From the NCBI GenBank assembly GCA_013151275.1, contig JAADIP010000019.1:1-32294 (forward strand): a stretch of DNA of 32,294 nt, given 5' to 3'. Positions 8,527 to 17,543 of this stretch are shown here, one piece after another. The stretch comes from Calditrichota bacterium. Its GTDB lineage: Bacteria > Calditrichota > Calditrichia > Calditrichales > Calditrichaceae. A program made the position numbers and the translations under genes. Positions within the stretch are counted from its first letter, which is position 1. Each line of letters opens with the position of its first letter. Below the pieces are notes generated by a model that made no database searches, had not been told where the DNA came from, and worked only from the letters and a program-made list of their open reading frames with translations.

Positions 8527-8664
8527 TAGTCTTGTAAAAAAAAATTGGCGTAAATGGAGATGAAGGTCGTGATGCGTAATGCGTGATGAGTAAAGAGATC
8601 GTGATGCGTGACGCGTAATGCGTGATGAGCGACCGGTAACCAGTAACCGGAGAAGCCGCTTACA

Positions 8665-8692
8665 CCCTTAACCCTTAACCCTTAACCCTTAA
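8665..8692 (+). repeat. CCCTTAA tandem repeat, 4 copies
   Basis: Four uninterrupted copies of the 7-mer CCCTTAA. A related CTTAACCCTTAAC recurs near 9042-9054. Confidence 0.9.
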
Positions 8693-8879
8693 CGAATATG
8701 TGACCGGTTACCGATGGACTGAGGGAGAAAATCATAAATCCGAAATTCGAATATCGAAATCCGAAACAAATTCGAATGACCAAATGACAGAAATTCAAAA
8801 CAAAATTTTGTTAACGAAAAATATTCTGAAATTCAGATACTGTGCGATTTGAGCAAAGACCCCCCTTGCCTTCGGCGTT

Positions 8880-8899
8880 CCCCCCTTGAAAAAGGGGGG
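8880..8899. repeat. C6/G6 hairpin in the repeat mosaic
   Basis: CCCCCCTT (8880-8887), a 4-base loop, then AAGGGGGG (8892-8899). Further C5 and G5 runs flank it (8860-8865, 8909-8913), giving alternative pairings. It resembles a dispersed repeat rather than a terminator of either neighbour. Confidence 0.7.
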
Positions 8900-8994
8900 A
8901 AATTAAAAGGGGGATCTTTGATGCAAAACAAAGCAAAATTGACATTAAAAACCGTAATGTGTAGTGCGTAATGAGTAACAAACTAAATAGACAG

Positions 8995-9019
8995 GCTCCC
9001 TTCGACAAGCTCAGGGAGC
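8995..9019. repeat. Short inverted repeat (GCTCCCT ... AGGGAGC)
   Basis: Seven-base arms flank an 11-base centre reading TCGACAAGCTC. A related word, TTCGACCGCGCTCAGG, occurs at 26520-26535 in another intergenic gap of this window. Confidence 0.7.
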
Positions 9020-9122
9020 GGAGTGACCAGCAACCAGTTCCGCTTAACCCTTAACAAAATGAAAAGGAAATTCATCAATCATCAATCATCAATCATAAAT
9101 CCAAACCTTGTCACGCTGTACG

Positions 9123-11231
9123 CTATTTCATCAGAACCATCTTTTTGGCGGATTGTTTATCGCCGACTTTTAATTGGTAAAAATAAACGCCTGTGGCGTA
9201 ATTTGCTCCGTTGAAATACACGTAATGAAGTCCGTTATTTTGAGTTTTATCCACGAGGGTTTGGATGAGTTGCCCTCTGGAATTGAAAATTTTCAGGGTG
9301 ACGTGCTCATTTTTCTTAACAACATAATATCTAATTTGAGTAACCGGATTAAACGGATTCGGCTGATTTTGGTAAAGCACGAATGTCTGAGGCTGTAAAT
9401 CGGGCATTTCAATGGAATCGGAAGTAAAGGCGTCGATTAAATCGATGCCGCCGTAACCAAAAACACGATCCCAGGTGTTGGGATTTTCCTTAACCTGCAA
9501 CTGACTAACCGTAACCCCGTCCGGGCGCGCCGTACCCTGAGCGTGTTTTGACAAATAATCGATCAACTGTTCGGGCGACCAATCGGAATGCAGTTCCATT
9601 AACAAAGCGATGGCTCCGGCGGCTACGGGCGAAGCCATGGACGTGCCCTGCGAATAGGCGTAATAATCGGTGTAAGGCGCAGGAGGCAGATAAGCTGCGC
9701 TGTAACTGGCGTCTCTGCTGCGGGCGGATAAAATAATCGTCCCGGCGGCAATCACGTCGGGTTTCGGTCGGTCGTCTCCCGTGGGACCTATGGAGCTGTA
9801 AGACGCTATTCCGCCCACGTCGCCGCTGTTGGGGTAATAATAGGTATTGCCGTCGCTGGCGGGCCAGCTATTCCGGATAATAAATGCACCGACCGATATT
9901 ACGCGTTTTGCGCAGGCGTCGTTAGCCAGGGTGTAGGGATAAAAATCGGAGCCGTAAAGCGAACCCTGAGAAAATGCCCCGTAAGGCTGTTCAAAAACCG
10001 GTCCGTCGCTCCAGGCGTGGCGTTCGATTTTATTGTTATTATTGTTGTCTTTTAACCCGGTTAAGGTCAGGGTAAAAGTCTCGTTGGCTAACGAACTGTC
10101 TGACATAAAAACGTAAGCGCCGATCTTGCCGTTGGGATGGGATGAGGCGGGAAGCAGATAAAGGTCGATTCCGTTGCTGGTTTTATGACCGTTTTTAATG
10201 ACATTGGTAATGGATCCGCTTGACCATTTTAACGATACGCTCAAAAGATCGTCTCCTTTTTCGATCCAGACGGTTACATACTTCGTAAATTTGAATTTTA
10301 TGTCGGACGTGCTGACCACATTGTCGTCAAAATAATGAACGGCGTTGGAGCCGTCGTTGCCAGCCGAGCGAACGATGATGCGTCCCGGACCCACGAGGTT
10401 GTCGATGGCGCTGTTAAAATCGTCGGTTCCGTCGTGGGGTCCGTACTGATGACCGAGACTGATATTGATGACGCAGGGTTTGTTCAGCGAATCCGCGATG
10501 CCGAAAATGTAACTGACGGCATCCAGAATATCCGCATTTTTGTAACTTGTTTTAACAACAACCACATTCGCGCCGATGGCAGAGCCGTCCAGGGTGTCGG
10601 GAGGGGTAATGTTCTCGTTATGTCCGATAAATGAACCGGCTACATGGGTGCCGTGTCCCTGATAGTCCCGTTGTTTTACTATGCTGTAGGGAGCTCCCGA
10701 CAGCAGATCCTGATTGATCTGGTTTTGGTTGTATTCCGTTCCGTAGGAATAACCCTTGGGAGGATCTCCGTCATTGGTCTGATCCCAGATATAAAGAATT
10801 CTGGTTTTTCCGTTTTTCAGAAACATGGGATGGTAAAAATCGATTCCCGTGTCGATAATTCCGGTCAGAACATTTTCGCCTGTGTATCCCTTTTCGTGAG
10901 CGATTTTAACGTGTTGATAATTAACAGCGAGAGAATTTAAGGGCTTGCTCTTAATTCCGTAAGAGATGCTTTTGATTCCCGATATTTTCAACAAATCGTT
11001 GAATCGCGTCCGCGGAACAATGACCGTGGCGTAATCGCCGATATCCGTTTGGACGTCAAAACCGGCTTGGTACAGTTTGTCGCCTAATCTTAAATCTCCG
11101 TGAACTAATAAATGGTATTCGGTGATGCCGGTTTTGGCTAATGGTTTTTGAGAAATACGTTGCAAAGCAGGGTCAATAAATTGCCCGTAAAGCAAACTTC
11201 CTAAAACAAGCAAGAAAAAAATGAATTTCAT
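9123..11231 (-). CDS. Secreted subtilisin-like serine protease (S8) with T9SS sorting domain
   Basis: A 702-residue preproprotein. The signal peptide ends at about 'LLYGQ' (residue 17). A propeptide-like region covers about 35-98. The peptidase S8 domain has catalytic Asp127 ('GIIDTGID'), His193 ('GHGTHVAGS'), oxyanion Asn292 ('SAGNDGS') and Ser531 ('GTSMASPVAAG'). An insertion of about 140 residues between Asn292 and the next core strand (about 300-435) looks like a beta-rich PA-like or C5a-like domain. A type A T9SS sorting domain fills about 617-702 ('YQNQPNPFNPVTQI', ending 'KKMVLMK'). All catalytic residues are present, so it should be an active extracellular or cell-surface endopeptidase. 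It lies 17 bases after a lipoprotein gene that may be its partner. Confidence 0.95.
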   Translation of the reverse strand: MKFIFFLLVLGSLLYGQFIDPALQRISQKPLAKTGITEYHLLVHGDLRLGDKLYQAGFDVQTDIGDYATVIVPRTRFNDLLKISGIKSISYGIKSKPLNSLAVNYQHVKIAHEKGYTGENVLTGIIDTGIDFYHPMFLKNGKTRILYIWDQTNDGDPPKGYSYGTEYNQNQINQDLLSGAPYSIVKQRDYQGHGTHVAGSFIGHNENITPPDTLDGSAIGANVVVVKTSYKNADILDAVSYIFGIADSLNKPCVINISLGHQYGPHDGTDDFNSAIDNLVGPGRIIVRSAGNDGSNAVHYFDDNVVSTSDIKFKFTKYVTVWIEKGDDLLSVSLKWSSGSITNVIKNGHKTSNGIDLYLLPASSHPNGKIGAYVFMSDSSLANETFTLTLTGLKDNNNNNKIERHAWSDGPVFEQPYGAFSQGSLYGSDFYPYTLANDACAKRVISVGAFIIRNSWPASDGNTYYYPNSGDVGGIASYSSIGPTGDDRPKPDVIAAGTIILSARSRDASYSAAYLPPAPYTDYYAYSQGTSMASPVAAGAIALLMELHSDWSPEQLIDYLSKHAQGTARPDGVTVSQLQVKENPNTWDRVFGYGGIDLIDAFTSDSIEMPDLQPQTFVLYQNQPNPFNPVTQIRYYVVKKNEHVTLKIFNSRGQLIQTLVDKTQNNGLHYVYFNGANYATGVYFYQLKVGDKQSAKKMVLMK

Positions 11232-11248
11232 TGTTTGCTCCTGAATTT

Positions 11249-11563
11249 TTAATGAAGTTTTTGTTCTCCGCTGTTAATCCTCACAATACGTTCGTCCTTT
11301 AGCAGTGCTTTTAACTGAATCCTTGTCACATGACCCGTGTAATAATTGCGTTTCAATTTCTTTAAAAAAGAATAATCGGTCAAGGGAGCGTTGGAAACCA
11401 CGACAATGGCAAGAGTATCCACGGAATCTTTCACAGTCTGAACCAGCCATTTGTCAACTCTCGGGTCGAGCGAAACCACATGCTTTTCATAAAGCGGTTT
11501 GCTTGTTGCGACACACCCGACGATTAAAAAAAAGAGGGATAATATAAGGAAAAATTTTCTCAT
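11249..11563 (-). CDS. Small lipoprotein, possible propeptide-like (I9-like) partner of the subtilase
   Basis: A 104-residue protein with a lipoprotein signal peptide; the lipobox 'IVGC' puts the modified Cys at 17. The mature part is about 87 residues with a beta-alpha-beta pattern ('TLAIVVVS', 'DYSFLKKLKRN', 'LKALLKDERIVRINSG'). Its end matches the end of the subtilase propeptide without gaps: LLKxxxIxxIxxG occurs at 87-99 here and at 80-92 in the protease. Terminal segments like this are typical of I9-type propeptides, which fold and inhibit subtilisins. With the 17-base spacing to the protease gene, a stand-alone inhibitor or folding helper is plausible but unproven. AAAAGGAG lies upstream of the ATG. 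Confidence 0.8.
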   Translation of the reverse strand: MRKFFLILSLFFLIVGCVATSKPLYEKHVVSLDPRVDKWLVQTVKDSVDTLAIVVVSNAPLTDYSFLKKLKRNYYTGHVTRIQLKALLKDERIVRINSGEQKLH

Positions 11564-11711
11564 AACGAGACTCCTTTTAAATTAATTTATTCCCGGATAT
11601 GCGTTGTTATCGGCGTTTTTCGGGAGAGTTTGAATTTTTAAATGAAGTTGCGCCCTTTAATTTGTTAATATTCAGGAAGAAACAGGAATTCCGCCCTAAG
11701 CGTTTAATTTT

Positions 11712-12593
11712 TTATCCCGATGAAGGGGCTGAAACGCCTGTTACCGGAATAGCGCTTCGAATGTGTAAATCGCGTTGCGGAAAAGGAATTTCGATGTTTC
11801 GTTCTCTGAAAGTTCGCACAATCGCGCAATTGAGATCGGAACGAATTTTGTGATGAATCTTGGGAGTGCGCAACCACACACGCAATTTAAGATTCCAGGC
11901 GGAGTCGCCAAAACTCTCTAACAATACATCCGGAGCCGGTTTTTTTAAGACCGAGGGATTGTTTCGGGCGATTTCATTTAACGTTTTCAATACCAAATCA
12001 AGATCCGAATCATAAGATACTCCGACTTCAATATCAATACGAACCCGCGTATCGCCATGCGACCAGTTAACGACCTTATTGGAAATAAAATCCGAATTCG
12101 GAACAATAATCGAAACATTGTTCAGGGAACGTATGGTTGTGGAACGAATATTGATATCGGTTACATCACCCTCCGTATCGCCAATCATGACACGATCACC
12201 AATTTGAATGGGACGTTCAAACAGTAAAATAATACCTGCCACAAAATTAGATGTGATATTCTGCAAACCAAAACCGATTCCGACGGAAAGTAAGCCGAAA
12301 ATCACGGCTAATCCGCTTAAATCGATGCCGATAAACTGAAACGCAATGATTGTTCCGATCACTATAATAAGATAATGGCTTACACGCAGCAGCGCGAACC
12401 GAATGCCGTCGTCAATGTTTAATTTTTGCAGCAAGCGCTTCATCAAAAGTCGATTGACAAATCTGGAAAGAAAGAAGAAAAACAGTATCATGAAAACAAA
12501 CAGAAATATTGAGGCGAGGGTAACCGGAGTTTGATTAACCGAAAACAGGGTGAATGTAAAAACGGCTTCGATTTTTTGATAAATGGGTTCCAT
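11712..12593 (-). CDS. Small-conductance mechanosensitive channel, MscS family
   Basis: A 293-residue inner-membrane channel that opens under membrane tension to release solutes in hypo-osmotic shock. Three spans are visible: TM1 at about 24-42, TM2 at about 66-88, and the pore-lining TM3 at about 93-124, rich in Gly and Ala ('LLSVGIGFGLQNITSNFVAG'). The family signature 'ERPIQIGDRV' comes straight after, at 126-135, and starts the cytosolic beta domain. An alpha/beta C-terminal domain follows ('PAPDVLLESFGDSAWNLKL'). Length is typical of simple MscS proteins. GAGGAG lies 8-13 bases before the ATG. It follows the sensor kinase gene by 95 bases on the same strand; whether they share a transcript is not clear. 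Confidence 0.93.
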   Translation of the reverse strand: MEPIYQKIEAVFTFTLFSVNQTPVTLASIFLFVFMILFFFFLSRFVNRLLMKRLLQKLNIDDGIRFALLRVSHYLIIVIGTIIAFQFIGIDLSGLAVIFGLLSVGIGFGLQNITSNFVAGIILLFERPIQIGDRVMIGDTEGDVTDINIRSTTIRSLNNVSIIVPNSDFISNKVVNWSHGDTRVRIDIEVGVSYDSDLDLVLKTLNEIARNNPSVLKKPAPDVLLESFGDSAWNLKLRVWLRTPKIHHKIRSDLNCAIVRTFRERNIEIPFPQRDLHIRSAIPVTGVSAPSSG

Positions 12594-12688
12594 TAAGGAT
12601 GCTCCTCTTTTAGTTTAAAGAAAATATACGGCGGGATTTTATCAAAATAAAGAAGCGGAAAAACGACAAGATAACCGTGCTTAAAGTT

Positions 12689-14953
12689 TTAAAGATTATT
12701 AGGGTGAAATTTTTTCATTACGCGTTCAATCTCTTTAAAGAATTCATCGCTGCTGATAGGTTTTGAGACATATCCGTCCATTCCGGCGTTTAAACAGCGA
12801 TCCACATCTCCCTTCATGGCATGCGCAGTTAATGCGATTATGGGGATATGTTTGTCCTTTTTTTCATTGGAACGAATTCTTTGGGTCGCCTGAAGTCCGT
12901 CCATAACCGGCATTTGAACGTCCATTAAAATAAGATCGTAACTATTTTCTTTTAATTTTTCCAGAACTTCTTCTCCGTTGTTGGCGATATCCGTACGATT
13001 GCCGGCTTTTTCCAGTAAGCGAACGGTCAATTTTTGATTAACGGGATTGTCCTCGGCAACCAGAATGTGGTATTTAGGCATGACCTCACGGATTGTGTAT
13101 TGAGTTACCAACGAAGAAGTTTCTTCTTTTTTAATCTTGGAACGTCCCAGCGTAACCTGAATTGCGGCTAAAAATTCGGTTAATTTGACCGGTTTGGGCA
13201 AATAGGCGTCAATACCGATCTGAAGGCAGCGATCGCTGTCGCCTCGGATGCCGCCGGAGGTAAGCATCATTATGGGAATGTGCCGCAACCGCGGATTTTC
13301 TCTGATCTTTTGAGCCACCATAAAACCGTCAAATTCGGGCATTTGGGAATCGGTAATGATCAGATCAAAATTATTATCCTCAGATAAAATTTGTAAGCCG
13401 CGGGTTCCGGTTTCCGCAACAACCGCCTTAATATTGCTGCGTTCCAGTAAATCGCTTAAATAACAACGATTGATCGGGTTGTCGTCCATCAGGAGTACGC
13501 GTTTCCCGCTGAGGTTTTTTCTGACTTTCATTAAAGAAGGAAAATCAAACCGCGACGCTTCGTTGAGTACCATGGTAAAAAAGAAGGATGTTCCGGGTCC
13601 GCCTTTTTTTCTTGCCGGATAAACCGAGGGACTTTTCAGCCAGATATCCCCTTTCATCATTTTAACAAGGCGCGCCGAAATGGCTAATCCAAGTCCGGTG
13701 CCGCCGTGCTTTCGGGTGGTGGAACTATCCGCCTGTACAAAGGATTCGAAAATCTTATCTTTTTTATCCGACGGAATGCCGATACCGGTATCGTGAATTT
13801 CAAACTTAAGTTGGATTTCGCCGTTTTCTTTTTTTATCGGTTTTACCAGCAAAACAATTTGACCCTGTTCGGTGAATTTGAGGGCATTACCGATGAGATT
13901 GACCAAAACCTGCCGGATGCGGACGGGATCGCCATTTAAAAAGATGGGAATTCCCGGGTCGATTGAATACACAAAATCCAGATGCTTTTCTCTGGCTTGA
14001 ACCGCCAACGACTTCATCATGTCGCCGATCATATCATAAAAATTAAAATCGATTTGTTCGATATCCAGTTTTCCGGCTTCAATTTTGGAGAAATCGAGAA
14101 TATCGTTAATTATGGTTAAAAGCGCCTCCGCCGAAGATTTTACGATATTTAAATATCCTCTCTGTTCGCTGTTCAGGGGCGTTTCCAGGGTAAGTTCGGT
14201 CATTCCTAAAATGCCGTTCATCGGGGTGCGTATTTCATGGCTCATATTAGCTAAAAAATCGCTTTTTGCCTGATTTGCCGCTTCCACTTCGGCTTTTGTT
14301 TTTTCCAGTTGCTGTGTTTTGATTTCAAGTTCATAGTTATGAAAAAGCATCCGCCAGTATTCGTTGTTCAATTTTTTGATAACGATATTCAGGTAAACGT
14401 AGAAAAACAGAATTAAAGAACCCCAGGCGTAGAGTTTTGTTCCTCCGAGAAAAAAAGCCATGATAAAACAGGGCAACAATAAAATAGTCAGATAAGCCTG
14501 GCACAATCTTAAGTTGGGCGACAAAACGGAGATGCCGCCGGCTGCTAATCCGCTGATGACCACCAATATGGTGAGCGAAGTCAGTTCGATTCCGTAATAA
14601 GACAAGACAAATGCAGCCAGCCCGCCCCAAATACTGACGATTGAAAGTGTAATCGCAATGAAAATATTGCGGAATTTTTTTGAGAATTTTATGTTCTTTC
14701 GATGATAAAGAGATCCCAGAATGGTGCGCAGAAAACTGAAAAAGATGATGCCGGACCCCGAAATATAAAAATAGCGCGGAAAATCCTGAGGTAAAGAAGT
14801 CGTAAACCAGATCAGGACAATAAGAGCAGTGTACATGATAGGACCCGACAGAGACCGTTCCACCACTTCACGATTGCACGCCTGAATTAGTCGATCAAGG
14901 TCGTGTTCATTTCCCTGCTCAATAATTAAATTTTTGATGAATTTAGGAACCAT
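12689..14953 (-). CDS. Membrane-bound hybrid sensor histidine kinase with two receiver domains
   Basis: A 754-residue kinase. About six N-terminal membrane spans (40-195) form an integral-membrane sensor with no family I can name. A short coiled coil (about 205-230) leads to the HisKA domain, with phospho-acceptor His239 in 'SHEIRTP'. The ATPase domain follows, with Asn352 and Asn356 in the N box, 'DTGIGIP' at 388-394 and '[10 protein letters not shown]' at 417-426. Receiver 1 has Asp535 and Lys587; receiver 2 has Asp678 and Lys731. There is no histidine phosphotransfer domain, so phosphate would need a separate HPt protein, or the second receiver may act as a sink. No cognate output regulator is adjacent; the nearest genes are mscS downstream and gpmI upstream. 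Confidence 0.93.
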   Translation of the reverse strand: MVPKFIKNLIIEQGNEHDLDRLIQACNREVVERSLSGPIMYTALIVLIWFTTSLPQDFPRYFYISGSGIIFFSFLRTILGSLYHRKNIKFSKKFRNIFIAITLSIVSIWGGLAAFVLSYYGIELTSLTILVVISGLAAGGISVLSPNLRLCQAYLTILLLPCFIMAFFLGGTKLYAWGSLILFFYVYLNIVIKKLNNEYWRMLFHNYELEIKTQQLEKTKAEVEAANQAKSDFLANMSHEIRTPMNGILGMTELTLETPLNSEQRGYLNIVKSSAEALLTIINDILDFSKIEAGKLDIEQIDFNFYDMIGDMMKSLAVQAREKHLDFVYSIDPGIPIFLNGDPVRIRQVLVNLIGNALKFTEQGQIVLLVKPIKKENGEIQLKFEIHDTGIGIPSDKKDKIFESFVQADSSTTRKHGGTGLGLAISARLVKMMKGDIWLKSPSVYPARKKGGPGTSFFFTMVLNEASRFDFPSLMKVRKNLSGKRVLLMDDNPINRCYLSDLLERSNIKAVVAETGTRGLQILSEDNNFDLIITDSQMPEFDGFMVAQKIRENPRLRHIPIMMLTSGGIRGDSDRCLQIGIDAYLPKPVKLTEFLAAIQVTLGRSKIKKEETSSLVTQYTIREVMPKYHILVAEDNPVNQKLTVRLLEKAGNRTDIANNGEEVLEKLKENSYDLILMDVQMPVMDGLQATQRIRSNEKKDKHIPIIALTAHAMKGDVDRCLNAGMDGYVSKPISSDEFFKEIERVMKKFHPNNL

Positions 14954-15051
14954 TTTACCTTAAAAAATAATATTCGTGTTATCTCACACTATCGGTTTGT
15001 ATGTGAAAAACAAAAGTAAAAATTGCACGTTTGAGGAAAGAAAAAGGTCGG

Positions 15052-15084
15052 AAAAAGATAAGGACCCCGAAAAACGAGGTCCTT
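15052..15084 (-). terminator. Rho-independent terminator after gpmI
   Basis: AAGGACC (15060-15066) pairs with GGTCCTT (15078-15084). An inner CG/CG pair closes an A-rich loop. On the minus strand it is followed by a T5 run (15052-15056). It begins 6 bases past the gpmI stop. Confidence 0.75.
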
Positions 15085-15089
15085 GCCGA

Positions 15090-16643
15090 TTATTTTCGGA
15101 AGAGCACATTTGCGGTCATCTCGCTCGGAATTTCCAAACCCGATAAATAAAGAACCGTCGGGGCAATGTCCGCTAATTTTCCCTGATCGATCAGCCGTTT
15201 TGTCTGAGCGTCATTAGCCACATAAATAAATTCCACCGGAAAGGTGGTATGGCTGGTTTTAACCATTCCGGTCTCATAATCGATCATCTGTTCGCTGTTT
15301 CCGTGGTCAGCGGTGATCAAAACATGGGCGTCCAATTCCAACATCCGTTTAACCACTTTTCCGACGCATTCGTCAACCACTTCAATCGCTCTTTTGGCGG
15401 CGTTAAAATCGCCCGTATGTCCGACCATGTCTCCGTTGGCGAAATTAACCACAATAAACGCGTAGGGATTGTTTTCGACCCGTTTTAATAATTCGTCGGT
15501 AACGCGGTAGGCTTCCATTTCGGGATGGCTGGCGTAAGCGGCGGGATCGATTGTGCTTTTAATTTCCACCTGATCTTCGCCCGGGAAGGGCGTTGTAAGT
15601 TTTCCGTTAAAAAAACTGGTTACATGGCGGAATTTTTGAGTTTCCGCAATGCGCAATTGACGCCATCCTGCGCGCGAAATAATCTCTCCGAGTAAATTAT
15701 TCATGCTTCCGCCGGAACTCATGGCGCCCATCAGATAATCCTGAAATTCATCGTAATACTGGGTAAAGCCGAGGTATCTCACTTTCGGACGCCGGCTTAA
15801 TTTACCGGGATAATTTTCCTCGACAAAAGCCATAGATAGCTGAATAGCCCTGTCCTGACGATAGTTTGTATGGAATACGCAATCGCCGTCATGCACGCCG
15901 TCATAATTTCCGATAACGTAAGGCGGAATATATTCGTCAAACATCTTCACATTGTCGGGGGTTTTGTCATTTTCGTACGATTCGCTCACGGCTTGTTCGG
16001 CGCTTTCCGCGTGACGTCCTTCGGCGTTAACGATGCAGTTGAAAGCCTTGTCGGTCAGTTCCCAGTCTCTGGAACGGTCCATGGCGTAGTAACGTCCCAT
16101 TACCGTTCCGATGCGGCAATTGCCTACTTCATCCATCACCTTTTTCAGTTTGGCTAAGTATTCCATGCAACTGCGCGGTGGCGTGTCGCGTCCGTCAAGA
16201 AACGGATGAATAATGATTTCGCCTTCGGGGTTTTCTTTGCGCGCCCGATACATGATTTTGAACAAATGATCTATATGGGCATGAACGCCTTCGTCCTGTA
16301 ATAAACCGAAAAGGTGAAGACGCGATTTGTTCTTTTTCCATTCTTCCGTTAAGGTCAGCCATTTTTCGTTCTGAAAGATGGAACCGTCTTTGAATCCGTC
16401 GTCAATCCGCTTTAATTCCTGAACGACAATGCGTCCGGCTCCCATGTTTAAATGACCCACTTCGCTGGAACCCTGAAAGCCCGGCGGAAGTCCTACCGCT
16501 TCGCCCGAGGTTTGGATAAGCATCCACGGATATTTCTTTTTATAAGAATCGATATTTGGCGTATCGGCTGCCATTACAGCATTTCCCTTGGGGTTTTCGT
16601 TGTAGCCCCAGCCGTCGCGTATAATCAAAATTACCGGTCGCAT
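15090..16643 (-). CDS. gpmI: 2,3-bisphosphoglycerate-independent phosphoglycerate mutase
   Basis: A 517-residue cytosolic glycolytic and gluconeogenic enzyme that interconverts 3-phosphoglycerate and 2-phosphoglycerate through a phosphoserine and two Mn ions. Metal ligand Asp10 is in 'LIIRDGWG', and the catalytic Ser60 is in 'GSSEVGHLNMGAGR'. Other family motifs are 'HIDHLFKIM', 'FLDGRDTPP', 'GRYYAMDRSRDW', 'NFANGDMVGHTG' and the C-terminal metal site 'ITADHGNSEQM'. The serine motif reads GSSEVGH where most members have GNSEVGH, a mild variation. Length is normal. AAAGGAA lies before the ATG. A minus-strand CoaC-like gene ends 87 bases upstream, so shared transcription is possible. Confidence 0.97.
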   Translation of the reverse strand: MRPVILIIRDGWGYNENPKGNAVMAADTPNIDSYKKKYPWMLIQTSGEAVGLPPGFQGSSEVGHLNMGAGRIVVQELKRIDDGFKDGSIFQNEKWLTLTEEWKKNKSRLHLFGLLQDEGVHAHIDHLFKIMYRARKENPEGEIIIHPFLDGRDTPPRSCMEYLAKLKKVMDEVGNCRIGTVMGRYYAMDRSRDWELTDKAFNCIVNAEGRHAESAEQAVSESYENDKTPDNVKMFDEYIPPYVIGNYDGVHDGDCVFHTNYRQDRAIQLSMAFVEENYPGKLSRRPKVRYLGFTQYYDEFQDYLMGAMSSGGSMNNLLGEIISRAGWRQLRIAETQKFRHVTSFFNGKLTTPFPGEDQVEIKSTIDPAAYASHPEMEAYRVTDELLKRVENNPYAFIVVNFANGDMVGHTGDFNAAKRAIEVVDECVGKVVKRMLELDAHVLITADHGNSEQMIDYETGMVKTSHTTFPVEFIYVANDAQTKRLIDQGKLADIAPTVLYLSGLEIPSEMTANVLFRK

Positions 16644-16730
16644 TTTGGCATTCCTTTCTCGCTTGATGTTTTTCTTCGAATCTTATCAGTCACTGTTTAT
16701 TCATTTAACGCAATTAAGTTCCTGGATAAT

Positions 16731-17270
16731 TCATTTCGCGGCAAAACGGGAAAGGGCTTCGATAATTGTCTGATCATCGGCTAAGCCCCCGATTCCCACC
16801 TCTCCGTCGGCAAGGCGTTTGGGAACGGGCGGGATAACGGTGGTATTGTAAAATTTTGAAGCCAATTCCAAATGATGCTTTGTAATGGGATTTTCCCACA
16901 TTTTTGTGTTCATGGCGGGCGCTAAAATCAGCGGTTTATCGCCCAGAGCGCGAACCGTTGAGGTTAACAGATTGTCGCAAATGCCGTTGACAATTTTTGC
17001 CAGGGTGTTGGCTGTTAAAGGCGAAATCATGCAAACGTCGCACCATCTGGCTAATTCGATATGATACACACGTTCCGTGCTGCCCCATTCGATACGGTCG
17101 TCGTAACAGGGATTTTGACTCATTACGGACAGAGCCTGCGGCGCGACAAACGCCTTGGCTTTTTCGGTTACAATGGTTTTGATTTCATAATCTTTTTTTG
17201 TGAGTGTGGAAATAAGGTTTGGAATTCGATACGCCGCAATGGACGATGTAATGCCGATTAATAATTTCAT
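16731..17270 (-). CDS. CoaC-like flavoprotein (HFCD family) lacking the catalytic cysteine
   Basis: A 179-residue single-domain flavoprotein of the homo-oligomeric FMN-containing Cys decarboxylase family. In CoaC this domain decarboxylates phosphopantothenoylcysteine in coenzyme A synthesis. Seen are the FMN-binding N-terminus 'LIGITSSIAAYRIPNL', active-site His70 in 'VYHIELARW', 'SPLTANTLAKIVNGICDNLL' at 83-102, and the substrate motif 'PAMNTKMWENP' at 118-128. In CoaC enzymes the flexible flap reads G-x-L-A-C-G; here it reads 'KRLADGEVGIGG', with Asp155 where Cys is expected. The CoaB (ligase) domain is absent, although most bacteria fuse the two. So it is either a variant, split CoaC or an HFCD decarboxylase for another substrate. 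GGAG precedes the ATG. Confidence 0.82.
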   Translation of the reverse strand: MKLLIGITSSIAAYRIPNLISTLTKKDYEIKTIVTEKAKAFVAPQALSVMSQNPCYDDRIEWGSTERVYHIELARWCDVCMISPLTANTLAKIVNGICDNLLTSTVRALGDKPLILAPAMNTKMWENPITKHHLELASKFYNTTVIPPVPKRLADGEVGIGGLADDQTIIEALSRFAAK

Positions 17271-17481
17271 CTGTAACTCCGTGCTAAGTTTTGTTGTCAG
17301 ATGGCTGAAAGATAGAGATTTTTAAGGGTTGAATCAACAAATACGGCTTGATTAAATTGACTCTTCATTCGGAAATTGAGAAGCGGTAATTTGTTGAGTT
17401 TCCGAATAAGTTGAAGAATAATCACGGTTAAAATTTCGGATGTTTTGATCCGAAGCGGATACGCTCGAACGAAATAGAATT

Positions 17482-17509
17482 TTGCTAAAGCCGGTAAAAC
17501 TTGTAAATT
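17482..17509 (+). promoter_or_regulatory. Candidate promoter of the dehydrogenase-ferritin operon
   Basis: TTGCTA (17482-17487), a 16-base spacer and TAAATT (17504-17509) lie 34 bases before the ATG at 17544. Both boxes are imperfect, so this is tentative. The rest of the 273-base divergent gap (17271-17543) shows no clear element. Confidence 0.35.
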
Positions 17510-17543
17510 ATAAAGGTAGTTCTCTATTTCGGAAGGAAATGGC

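Larger units (their letters stand above)
8569..9098. repeat. Intergenic mosaic of simple and phrase-like repeats
   Basis: This gap between the exporter operon and the subtilase has no credible gene and is built from short repeated phrases. Two versions of 'GTGATGCGT...AATGCGTGATGAG' lie at 8569-8630. Repeated 'GGTAACC/GGTTACC' words occur around 8635-8712, and four CCCTTAA units follow. Then come variations on 'AAATCCGAAAT / CGAAATCC' (8737-8775), a C6/G6 hairpin, an inverted repeat with the 'TTCGACAAGCTCAGG' word, and three TCATCAA units near 9072. I recall phrases of this kind as dispersed intergenic repeats in several bacterial genomes, so copies elsewhere in this genome are likely. Confidence 0.7.

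Noticed and set aside
8665-8692. CCCTTAA repeats as a telomere or chromosome end
   Set aside because: Only four copies, internal to the window and flanked by genes on both sides; better explained as a short simple repeat.
11599-11853. 84-codon plus-strand frame at the end of the MscS gene
   Set aside because: More than half of it is the antisense of the clear MscS coding sequence; no start signal or domain.
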